A stretch of DNA of 64,000 nt, taken from NCBI GenBank assembly GCA_947501695.1, contig CANMWO010000001.1, positions 930,001-994,000 on the forward strand, given 5' to 3'. Shown here one piece after another: positions 49,588 through 59,896 of the stretch. Position 1 is the first letter of the stretch. Every line of letters starts with the position of its first letter. The notes below the pieces were generated by a model. It was not told the origin of the DNA. It saw nothing but the letters and a program-made list of their open reading frames with translations, and ran no database searches. The stretch is from an uncultured Sphingomonadaceae bacterium. GTDB lineage: Bacteria; Pseudomonadota; Alphaproteobacteria; Sphingomonadales; Sphingomonadaceae. Made by a program: the position numbers and the translations under genes.

Positions 49588-51210
49588 GTGACCAGCCGTA
49601 AAACTATGTGTATATTAAAAATCGGAGCGGTTTTATCACCGTTGGCAATGATTGCCGTGCAGCCAGCGCACGCCCGCGATCGCAATGTTGAGGTAACGCC
49701 TTATTTGGAAGTGCAGCAGGTATTAGTTGCAGACCTGAAAGATGGTTCTGATGTATTGACCTATACCACGGTTGCTGCTGGTCTCGAGACATCGATTCAA
49801 ACCCGTCAGGCAGAAGCGCAAGTGAACCTGCGCTATGAGCGCCGTTTCTTCTATCAGGATAACATCGGCGACGATGACATTTTAAGCGGTTTAGCGCGCG
49901 GTAGCGTGCAGGTTGTACCCAACGTATTAGCGATTGAAGCTGGCGGGATTGCTACCCGCAGCCGTATTGATATTCGAGGCGAAGCGCCGTCCAACACCGT
50001 TGGTAATATCGACAACGTCACACAGGTTTATTCAGTTTACGCTGGGCCATCCTTGTCGACCAATATTGGTGCGTTGAATGTAAATGCCAATTACCGTGTT
50101 GGCTATACGAAGGTCGAAAGCGAAGACACTGGCATATTACCTCCCGGCCAGTTGCCAATAGACATTTTCGACGACAGCGTAAGCCATTCGGCTAGTGCGA
50201 GCGTTGGTATGAGCCCGGGTGATTTGCCCTTTGGTTGGTCTGTTGGCGCGGGCTATGAAAGGGAAGACGCCGGTCAACTGGATCAGCGGTTTGAGGGTAA
50301 ATATGTCCGAGCTGATGTAACAGTACCATTAACACCGACCGTCGCTCTTGTGGGCGGTATCGGCTATGAGGATATCGAAATCTCGGAACGCGATGCACTG
50401 CGAGATGTGAATGGCGATCCAGTAATAGACAATGATGGCCGTTTGGTTACCGATGAAGCATCTCCCCGCTTACTATCCTATGATGAGGACGGTTTAATCT
50501 GGGATGCTGGAGTATTATGGCGTCCTAGTCGGCGGACATCTCTCGAAGCCCGTGTTGGTCGCCGTTACGGCAGTACAACATATTCTGGGAGTCTTGGTTA
50601 TCAACCAAACGAGAACACATCGTTGAATGTATCAGTTTATGATACGGTATCGGGCTTCGGTAATTTGTTGAATGATAATCTGGCATCCTTGGGGACCAGT
50701 TTCTCGAGTAGCCGCAATCCATTGAGCGGGGAGCTGAACGGTTGTGCCTTTGGCCAAACGAGTAGCCTTTGTCTCAACGATGCCTTGCAATCTGCTGCGT
50801 CTTCATCATTCCGCGCACGCGGTGTAAATGCACAACTGGCTTATGGTTATAATGGATGGAATGCTTCGGTAGCCGCCGGCTATTCACGCCGTAAGTTCTT
50901 TGCGTCGCAACTAGGTGGCCTATCCAACGTCGATGGTTTGGTGGATGAAAACTATTATGCCAATCTTTCAATCGGTCGCCAGATTGACGCGCGTTCGAGT
51001 TTCGGCACGAACGTCTATGCCAACCTTTTAGATAGCGGTTTTGCTGGTGCGCCCAATGTCCTCGCACTTGGTGCTAACGCTGCTTACTTTAGGCAGATTA
51101 TACCTGGCCTCACCGGGACGGCAGCCGTTGGCCTGGACAGCTTTCAACAAGATGGCTTTGACAGCGAACTTACGGCCTCTGCATTGCTTGGACTACAATA
51201 TGAATTTTAA
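49588..51210 (+). CDS. PEP-CTERM/XrtA-system outer-membrane beta-barrel protein
   Basis: 540-aa exported protein of the TIGR03016 type. A signal peptide (LKIGAVLSPLAMIAVQPAHA, cleaved after AHA) is followed by alternating beta-strand repeats with aromatic ends throughout and a final ALLGLQYEF, a C-terminal Phe typical of outer-membrane barrels. A cysteine pair lies near residues 385-395. It probably forms the outer-membrane export channel or anchor of the exopolysaccharide. GTG start 2 nt after the kinase, with GGAGAG upstream. Confidence 0.88.
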   Translation: MTSRKTMCILKIGAVLSPLAMIAVQPAHARDRNVEVTPYLEVQQVLVADLKDGSDVLTYTTVAAGLETSIQTRQAEAQVNLRYERRFFYQDNIGDDDILSGLARGSVQVVPNVLAIEAGGIATRSRIDIRGEAPSNTVGNIDNVTQVYSVYAGPSLSTNIGALNVNANYRVGYTKVESEDTGILPPGQLPIDIFDDSVSHSASASVGMSPGDLPFGWSVGAGYEREDAGQLDQRFEGKYVRADVTVPLTPTVALVGGIGYEDIEISERDALRDVNGDPVIDNDGRLVTDEASPRLLSYDEDGLIWDAGVLWRPSRRTSLEARVGRRYGSTTYSGSLGYQPNENTSLNVSVYDTVSGFGNLLNDNLASLGTSFSSSRNPLSGELNGCAFGQTSSLCLNDALQSAASSSFRARGVNAQLAYGYNGWNASVAAGYSRRKFFASQLGGLSNVDGLVDENYYANLSIGRQIDARSSFGTNVYANLLDSGFAGAPNVLALGANAAYFRQIIPGLTGTAAVGLDSFQQDGFDSELTASALLGLQYEF

Positions 51211-51245
51211 TAGGATCACCGAAAGAGTGGGTGGGAGATACCAAT

Positions 51246-52520
51246 ATGTATGAAACATTTTATGGACTGAAAAGTCGGCCATTTCAGCTGACCCCGGATC
51301 CACATTATTATTTTGAGAGCCTGACCCACCGGAAGGCATTGTCTTATCTTGGCTATGGCCTTGCCCAGGGCGAGGGCTTCATTGTCATTACTGGCGATGT
51401 TGGCGCTGGTAAGACGACACTTGTGAGCCACCTAATGGCGACGATTGATCGGGAGCGTTTGACTGCTGCCAACGTCGTGACAACTGCGCTCGATAGCAAA
51501 GATATTGTTCGCGTTGTGGCCGATAATTTCGAAATCGATACAGACAATATGGATAAGGCGCAGCTGCTCAGCGCGTTCGAAGAATTTTTACACAGCGAAG
51601 CGCGATCCGGACGTCGGTGTTTGCTGATTGTCGATGAATCACAAAACCTGCCGACTGGTGCTTTGGAAGAGTTGCGGATGCTCTCCAATTTCCAGCTTGG
51701 CGGTCAAGCTTTGCTCCAGATATTTCTGCTGGGTCAGCCAGAATTTCGGGACACACTACAGCAATCAGACCGATTGGAACAATTGCGTCAGCGAGTGATT
51801 GCACATCACCATCTCGAACCGATGGAAGCGCATGAAATTGAACCCTATATCACCCATCGTTTGTCAAAAAGCGGTTGGTCCGGACGGCCGAAAATAACAT
51901 CGGATGTATTTAGTCTGTTGTTCAGCGAAACAGCTGGTGTGCCGCGCAAGATCAACACATTGATGAGCCGTGTTCTGCTTATGGGCGCGGTTGAGCAGGC
52001 CGAGCTGATCGATCAGGCCTTAGTTGGCCGTGTCTTAGCGGATTTGAACGGTGAAGAGGTGGATATTGTTGAACCTGGAGAATCGATTGATCCGGTAACA
52101 GTTAAAAGTCCGCTGTGGGAGAAACCAGCACGTTCAACTCAAACTGAAACGGACGAAGAGGCTGCGCCTGTTTTTGAGACGGTGGAGCCGCAGGTTGCTA
52201 TGTCCATTCCTTCTCCTGTTGCCGAACAGCCAGTCGCTCCCGTTAAAGTTGAGCATGAGCCTGTATCCCTGCAAAGCGTTGACAGTATTTCGGAACTGCC
52301 GCCAGTACAGCCCGAAGAACCGTTGATCAATTCCGAACCTGCCGTAGATGATGCAGTTTTAGCTCGTATTGACGCTATTTCAGACAAGCTGTCTGCAATG
52401 GAAAACCGAATGGGTAGTCAGGAAGAAAATCTGCACCGCATCTTGACGATGCTCGTGGATTGGGTCGAAAGCGATATCCGGAGCAAGGAAAGCTATGTCA
52501 ATGCAGGACGCGCTGCCTGA
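51246..52520 (+). CDS. XrtA/PEP-CTERM system-associated AAA ATPase
   Basis: 424-aa ExeA-like AAA ATPase. N-terminus MYETFYGLKSRPFQLTPDPH is the family signature. Walker A: GDVGAGKTTL; Walker B: CLLIVDESQNLP; sensor region LLGQPEFRDTLQQSDRLEQL. Residues past 280 are an acidic, Pro/Glu-rich tail ending in a predicted coiled coil (ARIDAISDKLSAMENRM). Start at ATG 51246; the frame has 5 extra codons upstream. Overlaps the deacetylase gene by 26 bp if that starts at 52495. Confidence 0.92.
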   Translation: MYETFYGLKSRPFQLTPDPHYYFESLTHRKALSYLGYGLAQGEGFIVITGDVGAGKTTLVSHLMATIDRERLTAANVVTTALDSKDIVRVVADNFEIDTDNMDKAQLLSAFEEFLHSEARSGRRCLLIVDESQNLPTGALEELRMLSNFQLGGQALLQIFLLGQPEFRDTLQQSDRLEQLRQRVIAHHHLEPMEAHEIEPYITHRLSKSGWSGRPKITSDVFSLLFSETAGVPRKINTLMSRVLLMGAVEQAELIDQALVGRVLADLNGEEVDIVEPGESIDPVTVKSPLWEKPARSTQTETDEEAAPVFETVEPQVAMSIPSPVAEQPVAPVKVEHEPVSLQSVDSISELPPVQPEEPLINSEPAVDDAVLARIDAISDKLSAMENRMGSQEENLHRILTMLVDWVESDIRSKESYVNAGRAA

Positions 52521-53397
52521 ACCCATAAACAGGGCAAGAAAAGCAAATGCTTTGCTCAACGCTATGTCTGTGGACATTGAGGACTGGTTTCAGGTTGGTG
52601 CCTTTGAAACGGTAATTGATCGTGCCGATTGGGATAGCCTGGAGCACCGTGTCGAACAGAACAGCAATGCCGTTCTGGACCTGTTTGATGAAGTTGGGAT
52701 CAAGGCAACTTTTTTTACACTAGGCTGGGTAGCGGAACGCTATCCGGCACTGATAAAGCGCATTGCTGCAGCAGGTCATGAGGTGGCCAGCCACGGCTAT
52801 GATCACGCGCGCGTTTTTACATTGACGCCAGATCAGTTCCGCAACGACTTAGAATATAGCCGTAAAATTCTGGAAGATAGCTCTGGGCAAGCGGTAACGG
52901 GCTACCGCGCACCGAGCTTCTCGATAGATCAACGTACTCCTTGGGCGCATGAAATATTGGCGGAACAGGGTTATCGGTATTCGTCTAGCGTAGCGCCGAT
53001 CAATCATGACCATTATGGTTGGACCGGATCACCCCGCTTTGCATGGAAGCCCGTCGCAGGGTCTGACTTGATCGAACTGCCTGTCACAACTGTGAAAGTC
53101 GGAAGCCACATATTGGCATCGGGTGGCGGTGGGTTTTTCCGGCTGCTGCCTTATGCACTGTATGATTGGGCCATTCGGAAAATGCACAAGGATGATGGCC
53201 GTGGCGCGATATTCTATTTCCATCCTTGGGAAATAGATCCGCAGCAACCGCGCGTTGATAATGCCCCGCTTAAATCAAAGCTGCGCCATTACACTAAGCT
53301 CCATGCGATGCGTTCGAAATTGGTTCTTGTAGGAACGGACCATATATGGGGAAGGGTGGATGAATTGGCTGCTCTGGAAGCGGAGTTGGCGCAATGA
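52495..53397 (+). CDS. XrtA-associated polysaccharide deacetylase
   Basis: NodB-fold deacetylase (300 aa). Motif 1: MSVDIEDWFQV; metal His pair: SHGYDH; motif 3: GYRAPSFSID; motif 5: IFYFHPWEID. These are the catalytic Asp, two metal-binding His and the substrate-groove residues. It should remove N-acetyl groups from the exopolysaccharide. The annotated ATG 52495 overlaps the ATPase; MSVDIEDW at 52564 is a possible shorter start. Confidence 0.93.
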   Translation: MSMQDALPEPINRARKANALLNAMSVDIEDWFQVGAFETVIDRADWDSLEHRVEQNSNAVLDLFDEVGIKATFFTLGWVAERYPALIKRIAAAGHEVASHGYDHARVFTLTPDQFRNDLEYSRKILEDSSGQAVTGYRAPSFSIDQRTPWAHEILAEQGYRYSSSVAPINHDHYGWTGSPRFAWKPVAGSDLIELPVTTVKVGSHILASGGGGFFRLLPYALYDWAIRKMHKDDGRGAIFYFHPWEIDPQQPRVDNAPLKSKLRHYTKLHAMRSKLVLVGTDHIWGRVDELAALEAELAQ

Positions 53398-54467
53398 ACA
53401 TGCCTTTCTCTCCGAAAGCTATAGTCCTTCGTACATTGGATATCGAAGATCAAAATAAATTGGCGCGGATCGATAAATTTGTCGATGATCATGCGGAAGG
53501 TACCGCTTTTCATCGGCCCGCCTGGATAGTAGCGGTTGCAAAGGCTTGCGGTCATGAGTGGCGCTATATGCTTGCTGAAAATATCGACGGGGAATTGCAG
53601 GCCATATTGCCTCTTAACCTTATCCATTCCGCATTGTTTGGGCGTGCACTGGTTTCATCGGGATTTGCAGTCGGAGGCGGTATATTAAGCCTGAATGATC
53701 ACGCAACACAAATGCTGGCTGATGCGGTATGGGAGTTTGCCGAGACACATAGTTTTCCTTCTGTTGAGTTGCGGGGTGGCTCAGCACCATGCAACAAATG
53801 GCAAAATAAAGAAGGCATTTACGCTGGTTTTGTGACGGACTTGGCGGATGACGATGAGAGTCAATTGCTGGCTATTCCGCGTAAGCAGCGGGCAGAGGTC
53901 CGTAAGGGACTGAAAAACGAGCTTGCTGTTCGTATAGGGACGAATGAACAAGACCGTAAGGATCACTATAACGTTTATGCGGAAAGCGTTCGTAATCTCG
54001 GTACGCCAGTATTTCCAAGAGCTTTGTTTGACCAGGTCATGGACGCTTTTGGCGCAAATGCAGATATTCTTACCGTATCAAGCGACGGTAAGCCTGTCGC
54101 TAGTGTATTGAGTCTTTATCACAAAGGAACCGTCATGCCTTATTGGGGTGGAGGGAGTTTTGACGCAAGGCGCCTGCGGGCTAATGATGTTATGTATTAT
54201 GCGCTGATGAACCACGCCCGTGAACGAGGTTGCAGGTATTTTGATTTCGGTCGCTCCAAAGTTGGTACTGGCGCTTATTCGTTTAAGAAAAACTGGGGCT
54301 TTGAGCCCGCCCCGTTATCCTATGCCATTCGCACGGTAGACGGTGAAGAGGCGCGAGATGTAAATCCGATGAGCCCAAAATATCGTTTGCAAGTTGCCCT
54401 TTGGCAAAAATTACCGCTTTCTTTTGCCAACCGTCTGGGGCCGATTATTGCCAAAGGCTTAGGTTAA
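53394..54467 (+). CDS. FemAB family XrtA/PEP-CTERM-associated protein
   Basis: 357-aa GNAT-fold FemAB-like protein. Recognisable blocks: LELRGGSAP-like VELRGGSAPCNKWQNKEGIY, AIPRKQRAEVRKGLKN and the C-terminal RGCRYFDFGRSKVGTGAYSF, then KKNWGFEP. Found in most XrtA loci, where it may add an amino acid or acyl group. Four bases overlap with the deacetylase. It shares its superfamily with the protein at 42.4 kb, but the two differ widely. Confidence 0.9.
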   Translation: MNMPFSPKAIVLRTLDIEDQNKLARIDKFVDDHAEGTAFHRPAWIVAVAKACGHEWRYMLAENIDGELQAILPLNLIHSALFGRALVSSGFAVGGGILSLNDHATQMLADAVWEFAETHSFPSVELRGGSAPCNKWQNKEGIYAGFVTDLADDDESQLLAIPRKQRAEVRKGLKNELAVRIGTNEQDRKDHYNVYAESVRNLGTPVFPRALFDQVMDAFGANADILTVSSDGKPVASVLSLYHKGTVMPYWGGGSFDARRLRANDVMYYALMNHARERGCRYFDFGRSKVGTGAYSFKKNWGFEPAPLSYAIRTVDGEEARDVNPMSPKYRLQVALWQKLPLSFANRLGPIIAKGLG

Positions 54468-55690
54468 TGGGCGAGATACTGTTCCTGACCCACCGGGTCC
54501 CTTGGCCACCAAACCGTGGCGACAAAATCCGCTCGCATCATATTTTACGCAAGCTTATGGAATATGCGCCTGTCCATTTGGCGTGTTTTGCTGACGATAA
54601 TGCGGAATCTTTAGAAGATAGCGATATTAGGGCGTCATTGGCGTCTATGCAGATCGTCCAGCGAAATAAATCCAATTGGCGGGCAGGAATTGAGGCTCTT
54701 GCTTCCGGCAGGCCGGTATCGCTGACATCTTTTGATAGCTCTGAAATACGGGACTATGTTGGAGATATTTTGAGAACCAGACCTATTGATTGCATTTTTG
54801 TGTTTTCGGGACAGATGGCCCAATTTATTCCAGAGGATTTTTCCGGTCGGTTGGTTATGGATTTTGCCGATGTCGATAGCGCTAAATTTGAAAGCTATGC
54901 GAAGGAAGGCTCTGGCCCGATGGCTTGGATCAATCGGCGTGAAGGAGAATTGCTTCGGGCTTTTGAAAAACGGATTGGTATTGTCGCTGACCATTCGCTT
55001 TTCGTTAGCGAAGCCGAAGCCCAGTTGTTCCGGCAACGCTCGGGTTTGGACGACCAAAAAGTCAAAGCCTTGGGTAACGGGATAGACTTAGGTTTTTATG
55101 ATCCCACCAAGGTTGTTGCGATAACGCGGGATAAGACCGGTCCGTTGATTATTTTCACCGGACAGATGGATTATCGTCCCAATGTTGAGGCTGTAGTCAG
55201 TTTATCAAGGGAAGCGATGCCTCAAATCTTGAAACAGCACCCTGATGCGCAGTTTGCAATTGTGGGACGTGCGCCCACTACCGATGTTTCTAGACTGGAC
55301 GGGTTGAATGGTACGATTGTTACTGGCAGTGTTGATGATATCCGGTGTTGGTTGAAGGCTGCTGATATTGTTGTTGCTCCTCTTCGCATTGCTCGAGGAA
55401 TTCAGAATAAGGTTTTGGAAGCGATGGCAATGGGCAAGCCAGTTGTTGCTTCCGCTGCAGCAGCGCAAGGCATAGAAGCTGAAAACGGTCAGCATTTTTG
55501 TGTCGCCGACGATGTGCAGCATGAGGCAATGCTGGTATCCGATCTATTGTCGGACTCCAAGAAGGCTAAGGCGCTCGGTAATAGGGCGTGTGCATTAATT
55601 CGCTCTAACTACAGTTGGGAAACCCAGCTTACAGATTTAGCTGCTCTATGCGGTATAGATGTGCCGGAATTGGCCGAGGCAGCGGAATGA
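54467..55690 (+). CDS. XrtA/PEP-CTERM-associated glycosyltransferase (GT4 family)
   Basis: 407-aa cytoplasmic glycosyltransferase. The N-terminus ILFLTHRVPWPPNRGDKIRS is the TIGR03087 signature. The C-terminal GT-B domain has GPLIIFTGQMDYRPNVEAVV and a donor-binding segment ARGIQNKVLEAMAMGKPVVA with E-x7-E. Start at ATG 54467, immediately after the FemAB stop (TAATG overlap). The stop overlaps the exosortase start. Confidence 0.93.
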   Translation: MGEILFLTHRVPWPPNRGDKIRSHHILRKLMEYAPVHLACFADDNAESLEDSDIRASLASMQIVQRNKSNWRAGIEALASGRPVSLTSFDSSEIRDYVGDILRTRPIDCIFVFSGQMAQFIPEDFSGRLVMDFADVDSAKFESYAKEGSGPMAWINRREGELLRAFEKRIGIVADHSLFVSEAEAQLFRQRSGLDDQKVKALGNGIDLGFYDPTKVVAITRDKTGPLIIFTGQMDYRPNVEAVVSLSREAMPQILKQHPDAQFAIVGRAPTTDVSRLDGLNGTIVTGSVDDIRCWLKAADIVVAPLRIARGIQNKVLEAMAMGKPVVASAAAAQGIEAENGQHFCVADDVQHEAMLVSDLLSDSKKAKALGNRACALIRSNYSWETQLTDLAALCGIDVPELAEAAE

Positions 55691-57237
55691 CCAGCGCCGC
55701 CGTCGAACAATCATTGAGTAAGCCAGTAAGTAAGGCTGGCATGACCCGGTGGACACAGCATATGCGCCTGCTGGGTTTAGCAGTTGCTGCGATATTGATC
55801 CTGTTTTGGCGTGATGGCGTCGCGATGCTTGACGCATGGTGGAATGTTTCGACCTATAATCATTGCCTGTTGATAGTTCCTATCATCATCTGGCTGGTGC
55901 AGCAGCGGCGAGAGGAACTCGCGAAAATAACGCCAACGATTTGGGCGCCCGGACTATTGTGGATGACCGCGGCTTCTGTCGGCTGGTTGCTGGGTGAAGC
56001 GGCTGGTGTTTCCTTTGCTCGACAACTTGGCTTGTTGATGATGTTGCAAGGAGCAGTCATCACACTGCTGGGCGCAAAAGTCATGCGGGGCCTCATCTTC
56101 CCCTTGTGTTACAGCTTCTTTCTAGTTCCTTTTGGTGAGGAATTTGTTCCATTCCTTCAAACCATCACCGCAAAAATGTCGATGGTTTTTCTTAGTTGGG
56201 CAGACATCCCTGCCTTTATCGACGGTGTCTTTATCTCGACGCCAACCGGTTATTTTGAAGTAGCAGAAGCCTGTTCTGGCGTAAAATTTTTGATCGCGAT
56301 GGTCGCTTATGGCGCATTGGTTACCAATCTCTGTTTTCAAAGCTGGAAGCGGCGTGCGCTGTTCTTGATCGCTGCGGTCGCAGTCCCGATTCTTGCCAAT
56401 GGCATACGTGCATTTGGTACGATTTATATTGCGCACCACACCACTACCGATTTTGCTTCTGGCTTTGACCATATTTTCTACGGCTGGTTTTTCTTTGCCT
56501 TTGTACTAGCTTTAGTGATGGTTATCGGCTGGCCATTTTTTGATCGCAAGATTGACGAGCCGATGATTGATGGTGACGTGATTGAACAACGTGCATCGGT
56601 CCAATCAAAACTGACACGCAAGGCAGCAATGATCATCATGGCGGCCATGATCACAGCACCGGTGCTGTGGACTTTCACTCTTGCCGCGCAAAACTCTCCG
56701 GTACCAGATAAGATTGCACTGCCTACTGTCGCAGGATGGGAACGGGTGGATTATCGGCCAGTATATGACTGGCAACCGCGGTTTGATGGTGCCAACCACC
56801 GATTGCTGGGCCGTTATAGCAATCCGCTAAACGGCGCACAAGTTGACCTCGCCATTGCCGTTTATGACCGTCAGGAAGATGGCCGTGAGATTGTCGGATA
56901 TGGGCAGGGCGCTTTCGATCCGGGTAGCGAATGGTCATGGAGCCGTAATCTGCCTGCTCCGGATTCTGGTAAGGCCATTCAGATAACAGCACCGGGTCCG
57001 GTAGTGCGTAATGTGCAGTCGTTCTATCGCGTCGGGAATAAACTTACCGGCAGCGGATCGACGGTGAAGATCGAAACGCTGAAATCCAAACTGCTTGGTG
57101 GCAACCAGCAAGCCGTGGCCGTCTTAATTTCGGCTGAGAAAGTCGATGAGGACGGGCCGACGGCTTCGATGGATGCGTTTCGCAAAGCGCTGGGACCGAT
57201 TGATAAATTGGCTGACGAAATGGCGGGTCTGCGCTAG
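55687..57237 (+). CDS. xrtA: Exosortase A fused to an EpsI-type domain
   Basis: 516-aa multi-spanning membrane protein. The N-terminal half is exosortase A with catalytic C196 in EVAEACSGVKFL, R241 in NGIRAFGT and H262 in FDHIFYGW, the triad that cleaves and transfers PEP-CTERM proteins. Eight or so helices cover residues 25-300. The C-terminal 190 residues after helix MIIMAAMITAPVLWTFTLAA form an EpsI-like periplasmic domain (VAGWERVDYRPVYDWQPRF; VDLAIAVYDRQEDGREIVGY). ATG 55687 overlaps the glycosyltransferase stop. No PEP-CTERM substrate is encoded nearby. Confidence 0.93.
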   Translation: MTSAAVEQSLSKPVSKAGMTRWTQHMRLLGLAVAAILILFWRDGVAMLDAWWNVSTYNHCLLIVPIIIWLVQQRREELAKITPTIWAPGLLWMTAASVGWLLGEAAGVSFARQLGLLMMLQGAVITLLGAKVMRGLIFPLCYSFFLVPFGEEFVPFLQTITAKMSMVFLSWADIPAFIDGVFISTPTGYFEVAEACSGVKFLIAMVAYGALVTNLCFQSWKRRALFLIAAVAVPILANGIRAFGTIYIAHHTTTDFASGFDHIFYGWFFFAFVLALVMVIGWPFFDRKIDEPMIDGDVIEQRASVQSKLTRKAAMIIMAAMITAPVLWTFTLAAQNSPVPDKIALPTVAGWERVDYRPVYDWQPRFDGANHRLLGRYSNPLNGAQVDLAIAVYDRQEDGREIVGYGQGAFDPGSEWSWSRNLPAPDSGKAIQITAPGPVVRNVQSFYRVGNKLTGSGSTVKIETLKSKLLGGNQQAVAVLISAEKVDEDGPTASMDAFRKALGPIDKLADEMAGLR

Positions 57238-57247
57238 GGCGCTATTC

Positions 57248-59143
57248 ATGTGTGGCATCGCGGGTATATTTCATTTGGAGACGGCCAAGCCGGTTGATCC
57301 AGCGCGTCTGCGCAAGATGACCGACAGCCTGACACATAGGGGACCAGATGGTTCGGGTATCTGGACCGCGCCGGGCGTCGGTCTGGGCCATCGCCGCTTG
57401 TCGATTATCGATCTGGAAGGTGGCGCGCAGCCGATGCTGACAGCTGACGAAGCACAGGTTATCAGCTACAATGGCGAGATTTATAATTTTCAGGATGTTC
57501 GGGTGGAGCTGGAATCGCTGGGTCATCAATTTGCGACCAACGGCGATACCGAAGTCATTCTCTATGCGTGGCGGCAATGGGGTGTAGATTGTCTGAAGCG
57601 GTTGAACGGCATGTTTGCCTTTGCGATATTTGACCAGCGCACCAAGCAATTGTTTCTGGCGCGAGACAGGTTGGGCGTAAAGCCGCTTTTCTATGCGCCG
57701 GTGTCTGATGGGAGCATCTTGTTCGGGTCTGAACTCAAGGCATTGCTGGCCAACCCCTTGCTGCGCCGCGAGCCGGAAATCCGGGCAGTCGATGACTATC
57801 TTGCTTTCGGTTATGTACCGGACCAGACTTCGCTGTTGAAGGGCGTAAAGAAGCTTCCTGCCGGCCATTATCTGTTGCTCGATCAAGGCAAGTCAGAACC
57901 TGCGCCGACCCAATATTGGGATATGGATTTCAGTCAGCGCAGCAAGGCATCCGCCGCGACGTTGGAAGAAGAATTGGTCGCATTGATGAAGGATGCCGTC
58001 GGCCTGCGGATGATTGCAGACGTGCCATTGGGTGCGTTCCTGTCTGGCGGTGTCGATAGCAGCGCGGTTGTCGCGCTGATGTCGGAAAAGAGCCGAAAGC
58101 CGGTCAAAACTTGCTCCATCGGCTTTGATCAGGCGTCGCTGGATGAGACAAGCTATGCCAAGCAGGTTGCCGATCGGTTTCGAACCGATCATCGCTCGCG
58201 CACCGTGGCTGCCGATGACTTCGGGTTGATCGACACGCTGGCGGATCATTTTGATGAACCCTTTGCCGACGCATCAGCATTGCCAACCTTTCGGGTTGCG
58301 GAATTGGCTCGCGAAAATGTTACAGTGGCTCTGTCTGGCGACGGCGCTGACGAAGCACTGGCTGGCTATCGCCGTCATGTTTTCCACCATGCTGAGGAGC
58401 GGGTGAGGGGCCTTTTACCGCAATCTATTCGCGGACCTGCTTTGGGATGGCTTGGTAAAATCTATCCCAAGGCCGATTGGGCGCCACGCCCGCTGCGGGC
58501 CAAGTCGACGCTGCTGTCGCTCGCGCGCACCGGACCGGAAGGCTATGCCGAAGCGGTTGGTGTAACAACACCCGCCGGGCGTCATGCGATCTATTCTGAT
58601 GCAATGACGAAGCAACTAGGTGGGTATCAGGCGGAATCGCGGATGATCGATTTGATGGAGCATGCACCGGCACGCAACGGTCTCGATCAGGCGCAATATG
58701 CCGATATGAAGATGTGGTTGCCCGGCGATATCCTGACCAAAGTCGACCGGACCAGCATGGCGGTGAGTCTAGAAGCGCGTGAGCCCTTGCTCGATTACAA
58801 GCTAATGGAATTTGCCGCACAGCTGCCGACCAACTTGCGGGTGCGCGGCGGTACTGGCAAATATCTGCTGAAAAAGTCGATGGAACGCTATTTGCCGCAA
58901 GACATACTCTATCGCCCTAAAATGGGCTTTGTGACACCGATTGCCAAGTGGTTTCGCGGACCACTGGCTGAAGAGGCGAGAAATATCTCAGGCGCTGGTG
59001 CATTGGCTCGAATGGGCTGGTTTGACCAAATAGCGCTCCGCAAAATGGCTGATGACCACATAGCCGGGAAAGCCGATAACAGTCGCCTATTGTGGCAATT
59101 GCTGATGCTAGACAAATCTTTGCAGCGTTTATTTGGTCTCTGA
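57248..59143 (+). CDS. XrtA/PEP-CTERM-associated glutamine amidotransferase (asparagine synthase-like)
   Basis: 631-aa class II amidotransferase. The nucleophile Cys2 follows the start Met ([11 protein letters not shown]). The glutaminase domain has [19 protein letters not shown] and [13 protein letters not shown]. The C-terminal synthase domain has the PPi motif [12 protein letters not shown] and [16 protein letters not shown]. It may amidate a sugar acid of the exopolysaccharide. The frame opens at 57146, but ATG 57248 puts Cys at position 2. Last gene of the EPS operon; its 3' end overlaps convergent truA by 15 bp. Confidence 0.94.
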   Translation: MCGIAGIFHLETAKPVDPARLRKMTDSLTHRGPDGSGIWTAPGVGLGHRRLSIIDLEGGAQPMLTADEAQVISYNGEIYNFQDVRVELESLGHQFATNGDTEVILYAWRQWGVDCLKRLNGMFAFAIFDQRTKQLFLARDRLGVKPLFYAPVSDGSILFGSELKALLANPLLRREPEIRAVDDYLAFGYVPDQTSLLKGVKKLPAGHYLLLDQGKSEPAPTQYWDMDFSQRSKASAATLEEELVALMKDAVGLRMIADVPLGAFLSGGVDSSAVVALMSEKSRKPVKTCSIGFDQASLDETSYAKQVADRFRTDHRSRTVAADDFGLIDTLADHFDEPFADASALPTFRVAELARENVTVALSGDGADEALAGYRRHVFHHAEERVRGLLPQSIRGPALGWLGKIYPKADWAPRPLRAKSTLLSLARTGPEGYAEAVGVTTPAGRHAIYSDAMTKQLGGYQAESRMIDLMEHAPARNGLDQAQYADMKMWLPGDILTKVDRTSMAVSLEAREPLLDYKLMEFAAQLPTNLRVRGGTGKYLLKKSMERYLPQDILYRPKMGFVTPIAKWFRGPLAEEARNISGAGALARMGWFDQIALRKMADDHIAGKADNSRLLWQLLMLDKSLQRLFGL

Positions 59144-59896
59144 TTTCTCCTTTGGTTGGGGATAAAATGCATCGACAAAATAGAGCCCATCGGGCGGCGC
59201 GTTAAACCCCAGAGCATCGCGGTCTTTGGCCAGCAGCGCTTTGCGCAAATCGGCGCGCGTCCATTTGCCATCGCCAACTAATTTTAAACAACCGACCATC
59301 GACCGGACCTGATGATGCAAGAAAGATCGCGCAGCCACCTCCACCTCTATCTCTTCGCCAAAGCGGGTGACCGCGATGCTGTCTAAGGTCTTGACCGGAC
59401 TTTGCGCCTGACAATGGGCGGATCGGAATGTCGTGAAATCATGCTGTCCCACCAGCTCTTGCGCCGCCTCATGCATTAATCCCGCATCCAGCGGTCGGGC
59501 TACCTGCCAGCTTTGGCCCCTATCGAGCGTCAGCGGCGCGCGACGGTTGGTAATCTTGTAAACATAGCGCCGCCCGATACAGGCGAAGCGCGCATGCCAT
59601 TCATCATCGACAATGTCGCAGGCAAGCACCGCGACAGGATGGGGACGCAGCCCGGCGTTGAGGCCTTCCATCAACCGGAACGGCGTCAACCTTGTCTCCA
59701 GATCAAAATGGGCCCGCATGCCCAGCGCATGGACACCGGCGTCTGTGCGGCCAGCGGCAAAGACGCGGATGTCTTGTTGCGTGATCTTTTTTATAGCTTC
59801 CTCAACGGCTTGCTGAACGCTGGGGCCATGGTCCTGATGCTGCCAGCCCATGAACGGACGGCCATCATATTCGAGGGTGAGCGCGAAGCGGGTCAT
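59129..59896 (-). CDS. truA: tRNA pseudouridine(38-40) synthase TruA
   Basis: Modifies U38-U40 in the tRNA anticodon stem (255 aa). The catalytic Asp lies in [13 protein letters not shown] (D52). Other TruA blocks: [28 protein letters not shown] and [16 protein letters not shown]. It starts in an ATGA overlap with fmt, a pairing common in alphaproteobacteria, and converges on the EPS operon. Confidence 0.96.
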   Translation of the reverse strand: MTRFALTLEYDGRPFMGWQHQDHGPSVQQAVEEAIKKITQQDIRVFAAGRTDAGVHALGMRAHFDLETRLTPFRLMEGLNAGLRPHPVAVLACDIVDDEWHARFACIGRRYVYKITNRRAPLTLDRGQSWQVARPLDAGLMHEAAQELVGQHDFTTFRSAHCQAQSPVKTLDSIAVTRFGEEIEVEVAARSFLHHQVRSMVGCLKLVGDGKWTRADLRKALLAKDRDALGFNAPPDGLYFVDAFYPQPKEKSETK

